A stretch of 64,000 nt of DNA from the NCBI RefSeq assembly GCF_003034845.1, contig NZ_PZKC01000010.1, forward strand, positions 86,302 to 150,301. Direction: 5' to 3'. The notes below the pieces were generated by a model. The model was not told where the DNA came from and did no database searches. It saw only the letters and a list, made by a program, of their open reading frames with translations. Positions 44,451 to 53,512 of this stretch are shown here, piece by piece; positions within the stretch are counted from its first letter, which is position 1; every line of letters starts with the position of its first letter. Source of the DNA: Pseudothauera lacus. Its GTDB lineage: Bacteria; Pseudomonadota; Gammaproteobacteria; Burkholderiales; Rhodocyclaceae. The position numbers were made by a program, and so were the translations under genes.

Positions 44451-45570
44451 GATGGCCGCTGCGTCGGTGGCTGCGGCCGACCGGCGTGTGCCGGTGAGCG
44501 TGCTCACCGGCTTTCTCGGTGCCGGCAAGACCACGCTGCTGAACTGGCTGCTGGCACAGCCCGAGGCGGCGGGCGCGGCGGTGCTGATCAACGAGTTCGG
44601 CGAAGTCGGCGTCGACCACCTGCTGGTCGAGAAGGTGGACGACAACGTCGTCCTGCTCGACTCCGGCTGCGTGTGCTGCAGCGTCCAGGGCGATCTGGTG
44701 AAGGCGCTGAAGGGCCTCTTCATGCGCGCCCTGCGCGGCGAGATTCCGCCGCTGCGGCGCGTCCTCATCGAGACCACCGGGCTTGCCGATCCCGCCCCGG
44801 TGATCCATACCCTGCTCGAAGAGCCCTTCATCGCCGAGCGTTACCGCTGCGACGGCGTGCTCACCGCCGTCGATGCCACCCACGGGCTGGAACAGCTCGG
44901 CAGCCAGCGCGAGGTGCTGCGTCAGGCGGCGATGGCCGACCGCCTGCTGCTTACCAAGTGCGACCTTGCCGATGAGCACGGGCGCGCCGCACTGGCGCAA
45001 CGACTGAGCGAACTCAATCCCGGCGCCGGGCAGATCGAGGTGCGCGGCGGCGTGCCGGCCAGCGGTGTCGCGGCGCTGTTCGACTGCGGGCTCTACGACC
45101 CCGGCGGCAAGGTTGCCGACGTCGCGCAGTGGCTGGGCGAGGAGCGCCTGCGCACGCAAGCCCAGGCTGCCGCCGCGGCGCCCATGGCATGGCGCCGCGG
45201 TGCTGCCCCACGGCGTCCGGCCGGCACCCCGCAGCGCCATGACGAGGGTATCGAGAGCTATCTGCTGTGTTTTGACGAGCCCGTGCAGTGGTTCGGCTTT
45301 GCCGATGCCCTGGGACTCATCCTGCAGGTCTATGGTGAGCGCATCCTGCGCGTGAAGGGGCTCATCAACGTTGCCGGCGATCCCCTGCCGCGCGTCGTCC
45401 AGTGCGTCCATCACGTCGCCTATCCGCCGTCCTCCCTGCCCGCCTGGCCGCAGCGCCCGCCGTGCAACGACCGCCGCAGCCGGCTGGTGTTCATCGTCCG
45501 CGAACTGCCGCGCAGCGAGGTCGATACCATCTTCGCCAGTCTCGGCGGCCTCACCCCGCTGGCAGCCTGA
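44440..45570 (+). CDS. CobW/COG0523-family metal-chaperone GTPase
   Basis: 376 aa; ATG 44440 overlaps the dksA stop, and ATG 44452 just after it is an alternative. GTPase motifs: [17 protein letters not shown] (P loop), the metal-binding [17 protein letters not shown] and LLTKCDLAD. The C-terminal domain ([19 protein letters not shown]) is the CobW C-terminal domain. Such proteins deliver metals, often zinc, to client enzymes; its position behind a DksA without a full zinc site recalls zinc-sparing gene sets, though no Zur site was recognised. Confidence 0.9.
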   Translation: MAAEMAAASVAAADRRVPVSVLTGFLGAGKTTLLNWLLAQPEAAGAAVLINEFGEVGVDHLLVEKVDDNVVLLDSGCVCCSVQGDLVKALKGLFMRALRGEIPPLRRVLIETTGLADPAPVIHTLLEEPFIAERYRCDGVLTAVDATHGLEQLGSQREVLRQAAMADRLLLTKCDLADEHGRAALAQRLSELNPGAGQIEVRGGVPASGVAALFDCGLYDPGGKVADVAQWLGEERLRTQAQAAAAAPMAWRRGAAPRRPAGTPQRHDEGIESYLLCFDEPVQWFGFADALGLILQVYGERILRVKGLINVAGDPLPRVVQCVHHVAYPPSSLPAWPQRPPCNDRRSRLVFIVRELPRSEVDTIFASLGGLTPLAA

Positions 45571-45851
45571 TGCGCTGGCTGCTGCGCGGGCTGATCCGCT
45601 TCTATCAGCTCTTCATCAGCCCCCTGCTGGGGCCGCGCTGCCGCTTCTACCCGACCTGCTCGCACTACGCCCTCGAAGCGCTCGACACCCATGGCGCGCT
45701 CAAGGGCTCGTGGCTGGCCCTGCGCCGCATCCTGCGCTGTCATCCCTGGCACCCGGGCGGCTTCGACCCGGTGCCGCCGCGCGCCGGCGAGCCGCCATCG
45801 TGCACCTGCGGCGATCACCCCGACGGCGGCCGCCCCCCTGCGCAGGACTGA
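45570..45851 (+). CDS. yidD: Membrane protein insertion efficiency factor YidD
   Basis: 93 aa. [20 protein letters not shown] with [13 protein letters not shown] and [14 protein letters not shown] is the full YidD signature. It assists YidC-mediated membrane protein insertion. Its ATG overlaps the stop of the GTPase gene (TGATG). Usually yidD sits beside rnpA and yidC; here it is at a different location, so either this is a second copy or the cluster is split. Confidence 0.93.
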   Translation: MRWLLRGLIRFYQLFISPLLGPRCRFYPTCSHYALEALDTHGALKGSWLALRRILRCHPWHPGGFDPVPPRAGEPPSCTCGDHPDGGRPPAQD

Positions 45852-45897
45852 AGCGCGGGCGCATACTGCCGCCTGACCAGCGCTGCTTTCCGCGATC

Positions 45898-48800
45898 ATG
45901 CTCTCCGTCGTTTTCTCCAATCGTCACGAAGTCCTCCTCGAGGTGCTGCTGCAGCGCCTTGCCGAGGAGCGCCCGGGGCCGTTCGCGCAGCGCGAGGTGG
46001 TGGTGCCCGGCAGCGCCATGCGGCGCAGCATCGAACTGGCGGTGGCGGGACGCGAAGGGGTGTGCGCCGACCTGCGCTTCGACTACCTCGCGCAGTGGCT
46101 GTGGCGGCAGATCGGCCGTGTCGTCGAGGTCGGCGAGCGCTCGCCGTTCTCCCCCGCGCTGCTGACCTGGCGCATCTATGCCGAGCTCGGTGAAGAGGGC
46201 GCCGGCTGGGCGGCCCCGCATGAGCGTCTCGCCACCTATCTGGGCGCCGCCGATGCGCGCATGCGCCTCGAACTGGCGGCGCGCATTGCGCGTGTCTTCG
46301 ATCACTACCTGACTTACCGGCCGCGCTGGCTGGCGGCCTGGAGTGACGGCCGCAGCGCGCTCGACGGTCTGCCGGCGAGCGCCGTGCACCGCGCCGACGA
46401 GGCCTGGCAGGGGGCGCTGTGGCGCCGGCTGCAGGCCAGCATGGCGCTGCGCCGGGAGCACCCCGCAGCGACCTTCCTGCAGCGCATCGCCGCCATGAAC
46501 CCGGCCGAGCTCGCCGCCATCGGCCTGCCGCGCAGCGTGCATGTCTTCGCCCTGCCGGCGCTGCCGCCGCTCTATCTCGACATGCTGCGCGAACTGTCGC
46601 GGATGGTGGAGGTGCAGCTCTACGTCCTCAACCCCTGCCGCGAGTACTGGTTCGAGATCGTCGACGCGCGCCGCCTGTCGTGGCTTGCGCGCGGCCAGCG
46701 CGAACTCTTCCACGAGACCGGCAATGCCCTGCTCGCCGCCTGGGGGCGCCAGACCCAGGCCCACATCGACCTGCTCTTCGAAGGCGAGCGGGCGACGGTC
46801 GACTGCGCCGCCTTCGTTGCCCACCCCGGCGACCACCTGCTTGCCCGCGTACACAATGCCATCCTCGATCTCGTCGAACTCGAGGCGGGCAGCGTCACGC
46901 TGGGCGACGACGACCGCAGCATCGAGGTGCACGTCTGCCACGCCCGCAGCCGCGAACTCGAAGTGCTCCACGACCGTCTGCTCGGCCTGTTTGCCGCCGA
47001 CCCGACGCTGCGCCCGCAGGACGTCGTCGTCCTCACGCCCGATCTCGACGGCTGTGCGGCACAGATCGAGGCGGTGTTCGGCAGCACCGATGCCGCGCGC
47101 CGCATCCCCTGGCGCATCACCGGCCTGCCGGCAAGCGGTGACAACGCCGTGGCGCGCGTCATCGACGCGCTGCTGGCGCTGGTCGGCGGGCGCTTTCCGG
47201 TTAGTGCGCTGTTCGATCTGTTGCAGCGCGAACCGGTGGCGGCGCGCTTCGGCGTCGACGCCGATGCGCTCGAATGCATCCACGACTGGCTGCAGGCTGC
47301 CGGCGCGCGCTGGGGGCTGAGTGCCGCAGACGCTGCGGCGGCCGGCCCGTACAGCATGGAAGAGGCCCTGCACCGCCTTTTCCTGGCCTGGGCCGCGGGT
47401 CCGGCGGCGCAGGCCGCCACCTTTGCCGGCCACCTCGGCGCCGCCGCCCCCGCCGGGCAGGAGGCCGAGTACCTGGGCCGGCTGTGGCGCTACGCCGACA
47501 CCTTGCGCCGCCTGCGCCCGCAGCTGCTGCAGGCGCACAGCTTCGCCGACTGGCAGCGCCTGCTCAACGCCGCGCTCGATGCGCTGGTGGACGGCGGCCC
47601 GCGCTGGGCGGCGGAACTGCGCGAGGTGCGCGGCGCGATCGCCGAACTGTGCGCCACCATTGCCGAGGCCGGCGTCACCACAGCGCTGCCGCTGGCGGTG
47701 CTGCACCCGGCGTTGCTCGAGGCGCTCGATGCGCCTGCACGCGGCGGTGTGCCGGGCGGTGCGGTGACCTTCTCGGCGATCTCCGCGCTGCGTGGCCTGC
47801 CCTACCGCGTGGTGTGCGTGATCGGCCTCGACCGCGGTGCCTTTCCGGCCGTCGAGCGTGCCGCCGAGTTCGATCTGCTCGCCGCCTTTCCGCAGCGCGG
47901 CGACCGCCAGCGCCGCAACGACGACCGCAACCTCTTCCTCGATGTCGTCCTCGCCGCCCGCGATGTCCTGCACCTGTCCTACGTCGGGCGCAGCGTACGC
48001 GACGCCGCCGTGCTGCCGCCCGCGGTGCTGGTCGATGAACTGCTCGACGTCCTCGCCGCGGCCACCGCGGTCTCGCCGGCACAGCCCGAGGCGCTCGCTG
48101 CCGCCCGCCGCCGGCTGATCGTCGAACATCCGTTGCAGGCCTTCTCGCCGTCCTATTTCCTCGCCGCCGCGCGTCCTGATCCCCGCCTGCAGAGCTACCA
48201 CGCCGAATATGCGCAGGCCCTCGCCGCGCGCCTGGCGGCACCGGTGCCGGCCACGGCGCTGGCGGCGGTGGCCGGCGAGGATGAGGGGGGCGCGGCGCTC
48301 GATGAGGGCGATGACGACGATGAGGCCGTCAGCGCTGCTGTTGCAGCACCCTTCTTCAGCTTTCCGCTGCCGCCCCCGGCAGCGCCCTGGCGCACGCTCG
48401 ATGTGGACCGCCTGGTGCGCTTCTTCCGCCATCCCTGCCGCTACCTGCTGCGCGAACGCCTCGGCGTGGCGCTGCCCGAGAGCGCCGGGGTGCTTGCCGA
48501 CGTCGAACCCTTTCTCCCCGACTTTGCCGGCCGCCGCGCGCTTGCCGGGCGCCTGCTGGCGGTGCTCGCCGATCCCGCGCTGAGCGCTGACGACGACGGC
48601 CTGCTGGCGCTCGCCCGTGCCGGTGGCGAGTACCCACCCGGCACCATCGGCGACGATGCGCTGCGTGCCGAACTGGCCCTGCTGCGCGACTTTGCCGCCG
48701 CGCAGCGCCCCTGGCTGGGGGTGCCCGGCACGGCCAGCACGACGCTGGAACTGGCGTGGACGCTGGAGGATGGCGAAGTGTGGACCCTGCGCGACAGCAT

Positions 48801-49281
48801 TGCCCTGCCGCCACCCGGCCTCGGCCTGCTGCAGGCGCGCTACGACGATACCCGTGCCACCGACTACCTTGCTGCCTGGCTGCGCCACCTCGCGCTGTGC
48901 GCGGCCCTGCCGGCGGGCACAGCGCTGCCGTGCACCGGGCTTTCGCGCAACGGGCGCTTCGCCCTGCGCGCGGTGCCCCCGCAGGAGGCCGCTGCACACT
49001 TGCGCACCCTGGTGCACACCTACCGTGCCGGGCTGATGGAGCCAGCGCACTTCTTTCCGCGCTCGGCGTGGGCCTATGTCCTCGGCGGCAACAATGCCAA
49101 CGCGGCGCGGCGCTGCTGGCTGGGTGGGCGTGAGGCCCACCATGGCGAAGGGGCCGATGTTGCCAACCGGCTGGCGTTGCGCGGCGTCGCTGAACCCCTC
49201 GACGGGCGCTTCTTCAGCCTTGCCGAGGCGCTGCTGGCGCCGCTGCGCGCGCAGCTCGACGACGAGCGTGTCGATCGATAG
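45898..49281 (+). CDS. recC: Exodeoxyribonuclease V gamma subunit RecC
   Basis: 1127 aa. RecC recognises Chi and splits strands in the RecBCD complex for double-strand-break repair and degradation of foreign DNA. Family landmarks: VVPGSAMRRSIELAVAGREG near the N-terminus, CADLRFDYLAQWLWRQIG, and RLVRFFRHPCRYLLRERLGV-like text (VDRLVRFFRHPCRYLL) near 840. The central helicase-like core lacks complete motifs, as usual for RecC. It stands alone: neither recB nor recD is adjacent in this window, in contrast to the usual recC-recB-recD cluster. Confidence 0.92.
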   Translation: MLSVVFSNRHEVLLEVLLQRLAEERPGPFAQREVVVPGSAMRRSIELAVAGREGVCADLRFDYLAQWLWRQIGRVVEVGERSPFSPALLTWRIYAELGEEGAGWAAPHERLATYLGAADARMRLELAARIARVFDHYLTYRPRWLAAWSDGRSALDGLPASAVHRADEAWQGALWRRLQASMALRREHPAATFLQRIAAMNPAELAAIGLPRSVHVFALPALPPLYLDMLRELSRMVEVQLYVLNPCREYWFEIVDARRLSWLARGQRELFHETGNALLAAWGRQTQAHIDLLFEGERATVDCAAFVAHPGDHLLARVHNAILDLVELEAGSVTLGDDDRSIEVHVCHARSRELEVLHDRLLGLFAADPTLRPQDVVVLTPDLDGCAAQIEAVFGSTDAARRIPWRITGLPASGDNAVARVIDALLALVGGRFPVSALFDLLQREPVAARFGVDADALECIHDWLQAAGARWGLSAADAAAAGPYSMEEALHRLFLAWAAGPAAQAATFAGHLGAAAPAGQEAEYLGRLWRYADTLRRLRPQLLQAHSFADWQRLLNAALDALVDGGPRWAAELREVRGAIAELCATIAEAGVTTALPLAVLHPALLEALDAPARGGVPGGAVTFSAISALRGLPYRVVCVIGLDRGAFPAVERAAEFDLLAAFPQRGDRQRRNDDRNLFLDVVLAARDVLHLSYVGRSVRDAAVLPPAVLVDELLDVLAAATAVSPAQPEALAAARRRLIVEHPLQAFSPSYFLAAARPDPRLQSYHAEYAQALAARLAAPVPATALAAVAGEDEGGAALDEGDDDDEAVSAAVAAPFFSFPLPPPAAPWRTLDVDRLVRFFRHPCRYLLRERLGVALPESAGVLADVEPFLPDFAGRRALAGRLLAVLADPALSADDDGLLALARAGGEYPPGTIGDDALRAELALLRDFAAAQRPWLGVPGTASTTLELAWTLEDGEVWTLRDSIALPPPGLGLLQARYDDTRATDYLAAWLRHLALCAALPAGTALPCTGLSRNGRFALRAVPPQEAAAHLRTLVHTYRAGLMEPAHFFPRSAWAYVLGGNNANAARRCWLGGREAHHGEGADVANRLALRGVAEPLDGRFFSLAEALLAPLRAQLDDERVDR

Positions 49282-49344
49282 TCGTGCCTCGCGCGCGTTC
49301 CCTGCTGGCCGGGATGGGCCGTCGGGGAGATTCTGCTCAGCCGA

Positions 49345-49374
49345 TTGACATGATTGCTTGCGCTCTCCCAGAAT
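49345..49374 (+). promoter_or_regulatory. Sigma70-type promoter for the membrane-protein/MoxR operon
   Basis: TTGACA (49345-49350), an 18-bp spacer, then CAGAAT (49369-49374). The -35 box is perfect and the -10 matches 4 of 6. It would give a leader of about 180 nt before the first gene at 49560. Confidence 0.5.
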
Positions 49375-49559
49375 GACGCCCGCAATTGCATTTTGCATTG
49401 CACCACGGCGCGCGCCGCCAAGCCAGCTGGTCACTGCCAGGATCTCGTGCCGGGTGGGCCGATGGGCTCGCAACAGCTCCTGTGCATCCGGGCAAGCCAG
49501 CTTCCTCCGGCACTCACTCGCTGCATGCCGGACAGTGTATTCGCAAGGGATATCAAATC

Positions 49560-50309
49560 ATGTCAGACATCTACGCCGCGCCTGCGGCCAATCTGGATCT
49601 GCCGCGCGACGACGATCCTGAGGCGGGGTCGCTCGAACGCGGCATCGCGGGGGACTACACGTTTACCATCGGCGAGGTCCTGAAGGAGGCCTGGGCACGC
49701 AGCGAGGGGGCGAAACTGACCCTCAATCTGGCGATGCTGGCCTACGTCGTGATCTATCTTGCTGCCGCAGGCATCGCGGAGTTCGCCCTCACTCCGTTGA
49801 TCGAAGAGCAGCCATTGATCATCGCGATCGCTCTCATCATCTTCCAGCAACTGTTCCTGCTGGCGATCGCCTTGCCGCTCGCCGTCGGCATCTTCATTCT
49901 CGGCGTGCGCCGCGCCGCAAGTGCTCCGATTGCCGTGGCGCAGATCTTCAACCACTACCACAAGCTGCTGTCGCTGCTGGGCGCGAACATCCTGATGACC
50001 ATTGCGATCTTCATCGGCTTCGCGCTGCTCGTCATTCCGGGCATCTACCTGGCCATCGCACTGATGTTCACCCTCGCGCTGGTAGTGGAAAAGAGCTTGT
50101 CCCCGCTGGCGGCGCTGTCGGCATCGCGCAAGGCGGTGCATGTGCGCTGGTTCCCGATTGCCGGCTTCTGCCTGGTACTGATGCTGATCAACGCGGTTGC
50201 GGCCATCCCCCTGGGTATCGGGTTGATCTGGACGGTGCCGTTCTCCGTCATTGCCTGCGGCGTGCTGTACCGGCGGATATTCGGCTGCGAGCCCGAGACC
50301 CTCGCTTGA
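49560..50309 (+). CDS. BPSS1780-type polytopic membrane protein
   Basis: 249 aa from ATG 49560 (MSDIYAAPAANLDL) after an AAGGGA site. About five or six membrane segments, including IIAIALIIFQQLFLLAIALP and MTIAIFIGFALLVIPGIYLA, with a charged N-terminus. The IGEVLKEAWARSEGAK start and LGVRRAA are seen in the BPSS1780 family of unknown function. First gene of a seven-gene operon containing RDD, SpoIIM-like, DUF4129, DUF4350, MoxR and DUF58 proteins. Confidence 0.8.
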   Translation: MSDIYAAPAANLDLPRDDDPEAGSLERGIAGDYTFTIGEVLKEAWARSEGAKLTLNLAMLAYVVIYLAAAGIAEFALTPLIEEQPLIIAIALIIFQQLFLLAIALPLAVGIFILGVRRAASAPIAVAQIFNHYHKLLSLLGANILMTIAIFIGFALLVIPGIYLAIALMFTLALVVEKSLSPLAALSASRKAVHVRWFPIAGFCLVLMLINAVAAIPLGIGLIWTVPFSVIACGVLYRRIFGCEPETLA

Positions 50310-50311
50310 CT

Positions 50312-51004
50312 GTGAGCGAGCCGCCTCTCGACACCCTTCTCGAGGTCGAAGCACCGGAGGGCATCGAGTTGTGCGCCGACCTCGCGGGGCCGGTGCCGCG
50401 GGCGCTCGCCTATGCCGTGGACCTGCTGCTGCGCACGCTGATCATTGGCGCGCTGGCCCTCATTACCGCGCCGGTTGGCGGCGCGGGCCTGGGCTTCTAC
50501 CTGGTGGTGAGTTTCCTGCTGGAGTGGTTCTACCCGGTCTTCTTCGAGGTGTTGCGCAACGGCCAGACTCCCGGAAAGCGTCGCTTTGGCCTTGCCGTAG
50601 TCAATCAGGACCTCAGTCCCGTCAGGCTCGACGCTTCCCTGGTGCGCAACCTGCTCCGGGCGGTCGATTTCCTTCCGCTGGCGTACCTCGGCGGTCTGAC
50701 GAGCATGAGCGCGAGCAGATACTTCCAGCGTCTGGGCGACCTCGCCGCCGGGACCGTGGTGGTGCATCGCGACCATCGCCGTCCGCACGCGGCGCTGCCC
50801 GATGCACCGCCGCGGGTGCCCGACGCACCGCTGGGCGTGGAGGATCAGCTGGCGATCATCGAGTTCACCCAGCGCCATGCGCAGCTCTCCCCGGCGCGTC
50901 AGGAGGAGCTGGCCGACATTCTTGCGGCGCATACCGGGGTCCACGGGGCGGCAGCGGTGAGCCGCCTGCGCGGCATCGGCAACTGGCTGGTGGGTAGCCG
51001 ATGA
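50312..51004 (+). CDS. RDD-family membrane protein
   Basis: 230 aa from the GTG at 50312 (MSEPPLDTLLEVEAPEGIEL); a TTG at 50306 overlapping the previous stop is an alternative. VPRALAYAVDLLLRTLIIGA contains the R/D positions of the RDD domain, and NGQTPGKRRFGLAVVNQDLS is a second hallmark. Three or four membrane spans, then a cytoplasmic tail. It overlaps the SpoIIM-like gene by 4 bp. Confidence 0.88.
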   Translation: MSEPPLDTLLEVEAPEGIELCADLAGPVPRALAYAVDLLLRTLIIGALALITAPVGGAGLGFYLVVSFLLEWFYPVFFEVLRNGQTPGKRRFGLAVVNQDLSPVRLDASLVRNLLRAVDFLPLAYLGGLTSMSASRYFQRLGDLAAGTVVVHRDHRRPHAALPDAPPRVPDAPLGVEDQLAIIEFTQRHAQLSPARQEELADILAAHTGVHGAAAVSRLRGIGNWLVGSR

Positions 51005-51960
51005 ATCAGCAGGACTTCGAGGCCCGACACCGTGAAGAATGGGCCAGGCTCGACGAGTGGCTCACCCTGTCGGCGCGCAAGCGCCCTGCGGATGACGATT
51101 TCCCGCGCCGTTACCGCGGCTTGTGCCAGCAACTGGCGCTCGCGCGCAAGCGCCGCTACAGCAGCGGCCTGGTCGCTGAACTCAACGCTCTGGTGCTGCG
51201 CGCCCATCATGTGCTGTACGGCGAGCGCGCCAGCGGCGACAACCGCTGGCTGCACTTCCTGCTCGCGGGCTTCCCGCAGGCCTTGAGGTCGAACGCCCGC
51301 CTGGTGTGGCTGGCCACGGCGCTGTTCGTGGTGCCCGGACTGGCGCTCGCGTTTGCCTGCCATCTCGATTCCGACATGATCTTCAGCGTCATGTCTGCAG
51401 ACGAGGTGCGGAGTTTCGAGGCCATGTATGACCCCGCCAACGACAGGTTTGGTCGTGAACGTGGCGCGGGGACCGACCTGACGATGTTCGGCTACTACAT
51501 CAAGAACAACATCGGCGTGAGCTTCCGCACCTTCGCTGGCGGCATCCTGATGGGGCTGGGGAGTGCGTTCTTCCTGCTCTACAACGGGGTGATGATCGGC
51601 GCTGTCGCCGGGCACCTCAATCAGGCAGGCCTGGCGCAGACCTTCTTTCCGTTCGTGATCGGCCACGGCGCCTTCGAACTGACCGCCATCGTGTTCAGTG
51701 GCGCGGCGGGTCTGAAACTGGGGGGCGCACTGATCGATCCTGCGGGCCTGCGCCGCATCGAAGCCCTGCGCCTGGCGGCGCGGGAGGCGATCGTGATCAT
51801 GTACGGGGCGTTCGTGATGCTGGTCATCGCTGCTTTCATCGAGGCCTTCTGGTCGGCTTCGGCGGCACTCCCCGAGCACCTCAAGTACTCGGTCGGTGGG
51901 GCGCTGTGGCTGTTGGTGATCGTTTATTGCCTGTTCTCCGGGCGCCGCGATGCAGCTTGA
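51001..51960 (+). CDS. Stage II sporulation protein M (SpoIIM/DUF95)-like membrane protein
   Basis: 319 aa. A helical cytoplasmic N-terminus is followed by about five membrane helices. YIKNNIGVSFRTFAGGILMG and FVIGHGAFELTAIVFSGAAG are the SpoIIM family signatures. In non-sporulating bacteria the family is found next to RDD, MoxR and DUF58 genes as here, with an unknown role in envelope complexes. It overlaps the neighbours on both sides by 4 and 11 bp. Confidence 0.9.
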   Translation: MNQQDFEARHREEWARLDEWLTLSARKRPADDDFPRRYRGLCQQLALARKRRYSSGLVAELNALVLRAHHVLYGERASGDNRWLHFLLAGFPQALRSNARLVWLATALFVVPGLALAFACHLDSDMIFSVMSADEVRSFEAMYDPANDRFGRERGAGTDLTMFGYYIKNNIGVSFRTFAGGILMGLGSAFFLLYNGVMIGAVAGHLNQAGLAQTFFPFVIGHGAFELTAIVFSGAAGLKLGGALIDPAGLRRIEALRLAAREAIVIMYGAFVMLVIAAFIEAFWSASAALPEHLKYSVGGALWLLVIVYCLFSGRRDAA

Positions 51961-53512
51961 CCGCATTGCAATCGCCTTGCGGCCCCGCAGTGCCTGGCAG
52001 GCCACCGACCTGGGCTTTGCGCTGGCGCGGCGCTGGTGGTTGAGCCTGTGGCTGGCGTGGTCCGTGCCGGCGGCGCTCGTCTATGTCCCCTTGATCGTCC
52101 TGCTGCCTGGCGATTACCTGTGGGTGCCGGCAATCGTGGCGTGGTGGCTGAAACCGGTTTGGGACTCGGTGCCGATCTACCTGGCGAGTCAGCGCCTGTT
52201 CGGCGAGCAGCTCAGCCTGCGCCAGGCGTGGCGCCAGTCGGCGCGCCTGCTCGGCTGGTCGATGCTGCCGTGGCTGCTGTGGCGGCGCTTCAGCCCGACC
52301 CGGTCGGCCGACCTGCCACTGACCCTGCTTGAGCGTCTTGGCGGTGCCGCACGTCGGCGGCGGATCGCGCAGCTCCACCCCGGCATGGGACGGGTGGCCG
52401 CGTGGCATACCATTGCCTGCGTGCATTTCGAGTGGGTGCTGATAATCGGCGCGTTCGGCCTCGTGCGCTTGATGCTGCCCGATGAAATCCCCTTCGATGC
52501 AACGGCGTTCATGACCGACGAAGACGACCGGCTGTCGGCCTACCTGTACAGCCTTGCCTCCTTCCTGGCCATGAGCCTCGTTGCGCCGGCGTACACCATG
52601 GGAGGGTTCATGCTCTATGTGTGCCGCCGGGTCGAGCTCGAAGGCTGGGACATCGAGATCCGCTTCCGGGCGCTGGCGGCGCGCCTCGGGCGGCCGACGG
52701 CAGGTCCCGGCACGGTGGCGGGGCTGCTGGTGGCGAGTGTCCTGGGGCTTGTCCTGGCCGTGGGGTTTGCGCCGCAGGCGGCACTGGCGCAGAGCGCGAG
52801 CGCGGCGGAGCAGGCCCCGTCGGCGGACAGTCCGCGTGCCATTGCGCAGGCACGCATCAGCGCGGTGCTCGACGGTGAGGAGTTCAAGCGCAAGGTTGAG
52901 CGCACGACGATCAAGGCGCGGACGCCGGGCGACGCGGATGAAGCGGCCGGAGATGACGATGCGCCGGATTGGCTGCTGCGCCTTCTCGCCTGGCTGGCGA
53001 AGGGTGGCGACAGCGGCGCGGGCGAGGGACTGGCGACTCTGCTGCGGGTGGTGATGTGGCTGCTGGCGGCGATCGTGGTGGTGTATGTGGCGACACGTCT
53101 GCGGCTGTTGCGCCCGCTGCGGGAGAGGATGGCGGCGGGCGAGCTCGCCCCTGCGCCCAGGCCCGATGTTCTTTTCGGGCTTACGCTGCGACCGGACAGC
53201 CTTCCCCAGGATGTCGTGGCGACGGCTCTGGCGCAGTGGCGTGCGGACTGCCCGCGCGCTGCCCTCGCGCTGCTCTACCGGGGCGCGCTGGCCGATCTCA
53301 TGCGCAGGCATCAGGTACCGTTCGAGAGCCATCACACCGAAGGCGAATGTGCGCGTCTGGTGGACCGGTTCGCTCCCGGGTGCGCGACCTTCTTCAGTGA
53401 GCTGACGCTGGTCTGGCAGCGGCTGGCCTACGCCCACCTCGTCCCCGGCGAGGCGCTCTTTGAGCGTCTGTGCCTGCAATGGCAGGAGACCTTCGGCAAT
53501 CATGCGGCTTAG
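51950..53512 (+). CDS. DUF4129-containing membrane protein
   Basis: 520 aa. There are several N-terminal membrane helices (to about 270), then an Ala-rich loop, another helix (about 365-385, VVMWLLAAIVVVYVATRL) and a C-terminal cytoplasmic domain. There, AALALLYRGALADLMRRHQV and HTEGECARLVDRF match DUF4129, known from transglutaminase and MoxR operons. It overlaps the SpoIIM-like gene by 11 bp and the DUF4350 gene by 11 bp. Confidence 0.85.
   Translation: MQLDRIAIALRPRSAWQATDLGFALARRWWLSLWLAWSVPAALVYVPLIVLLPGDYLWVPAIVAWWLKPVWDSVPIYLASQRLFGEQLSLRQAWRQSARLLGWSMLPWLLWRRFSPTRSADLPLTLLERLGGAARRRRIAQLHPGMGRVAAWHTIACVHFEWVLIIGAFGLVRLMLPDEIPFDATAFMTDEDDRLSAYLYSLASFLAMSLVAPAYTMGGFMLYVCRRVELEGWDIEIRFRALAARLGRPTAGPGTVAGLLVASVLGLVLAVGFAPQAALAQSASAAEQAPSADSPRAIAQARISAVLDGEEFKRKVERTTIKARTPGDADEAAGDDDAPDWLLRLLAWLAKGGDSGAGEGLATLLRVVMWLLAAIVVVYVATRLRLLRPLRERMAAGELAPAPRPDVLFGLTLRPDSLPQDVVATALAQWRADCPRAALALLYRGALADLMRRHQVPFESHHTEGECARLVDRFAPGCATFFSELTLVWQRLAYAHLVPGEALFERLCLQWQETFGNHAA

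Noticed and set aside
45700..49473. A 1257-codon open frame antisense to recC
   Set aside because: It overlaps the well-supported recC over its whole length and reads as Arg/Gly/Gln-rich low complexity, typical of antisense frames in GC-rich DNA.
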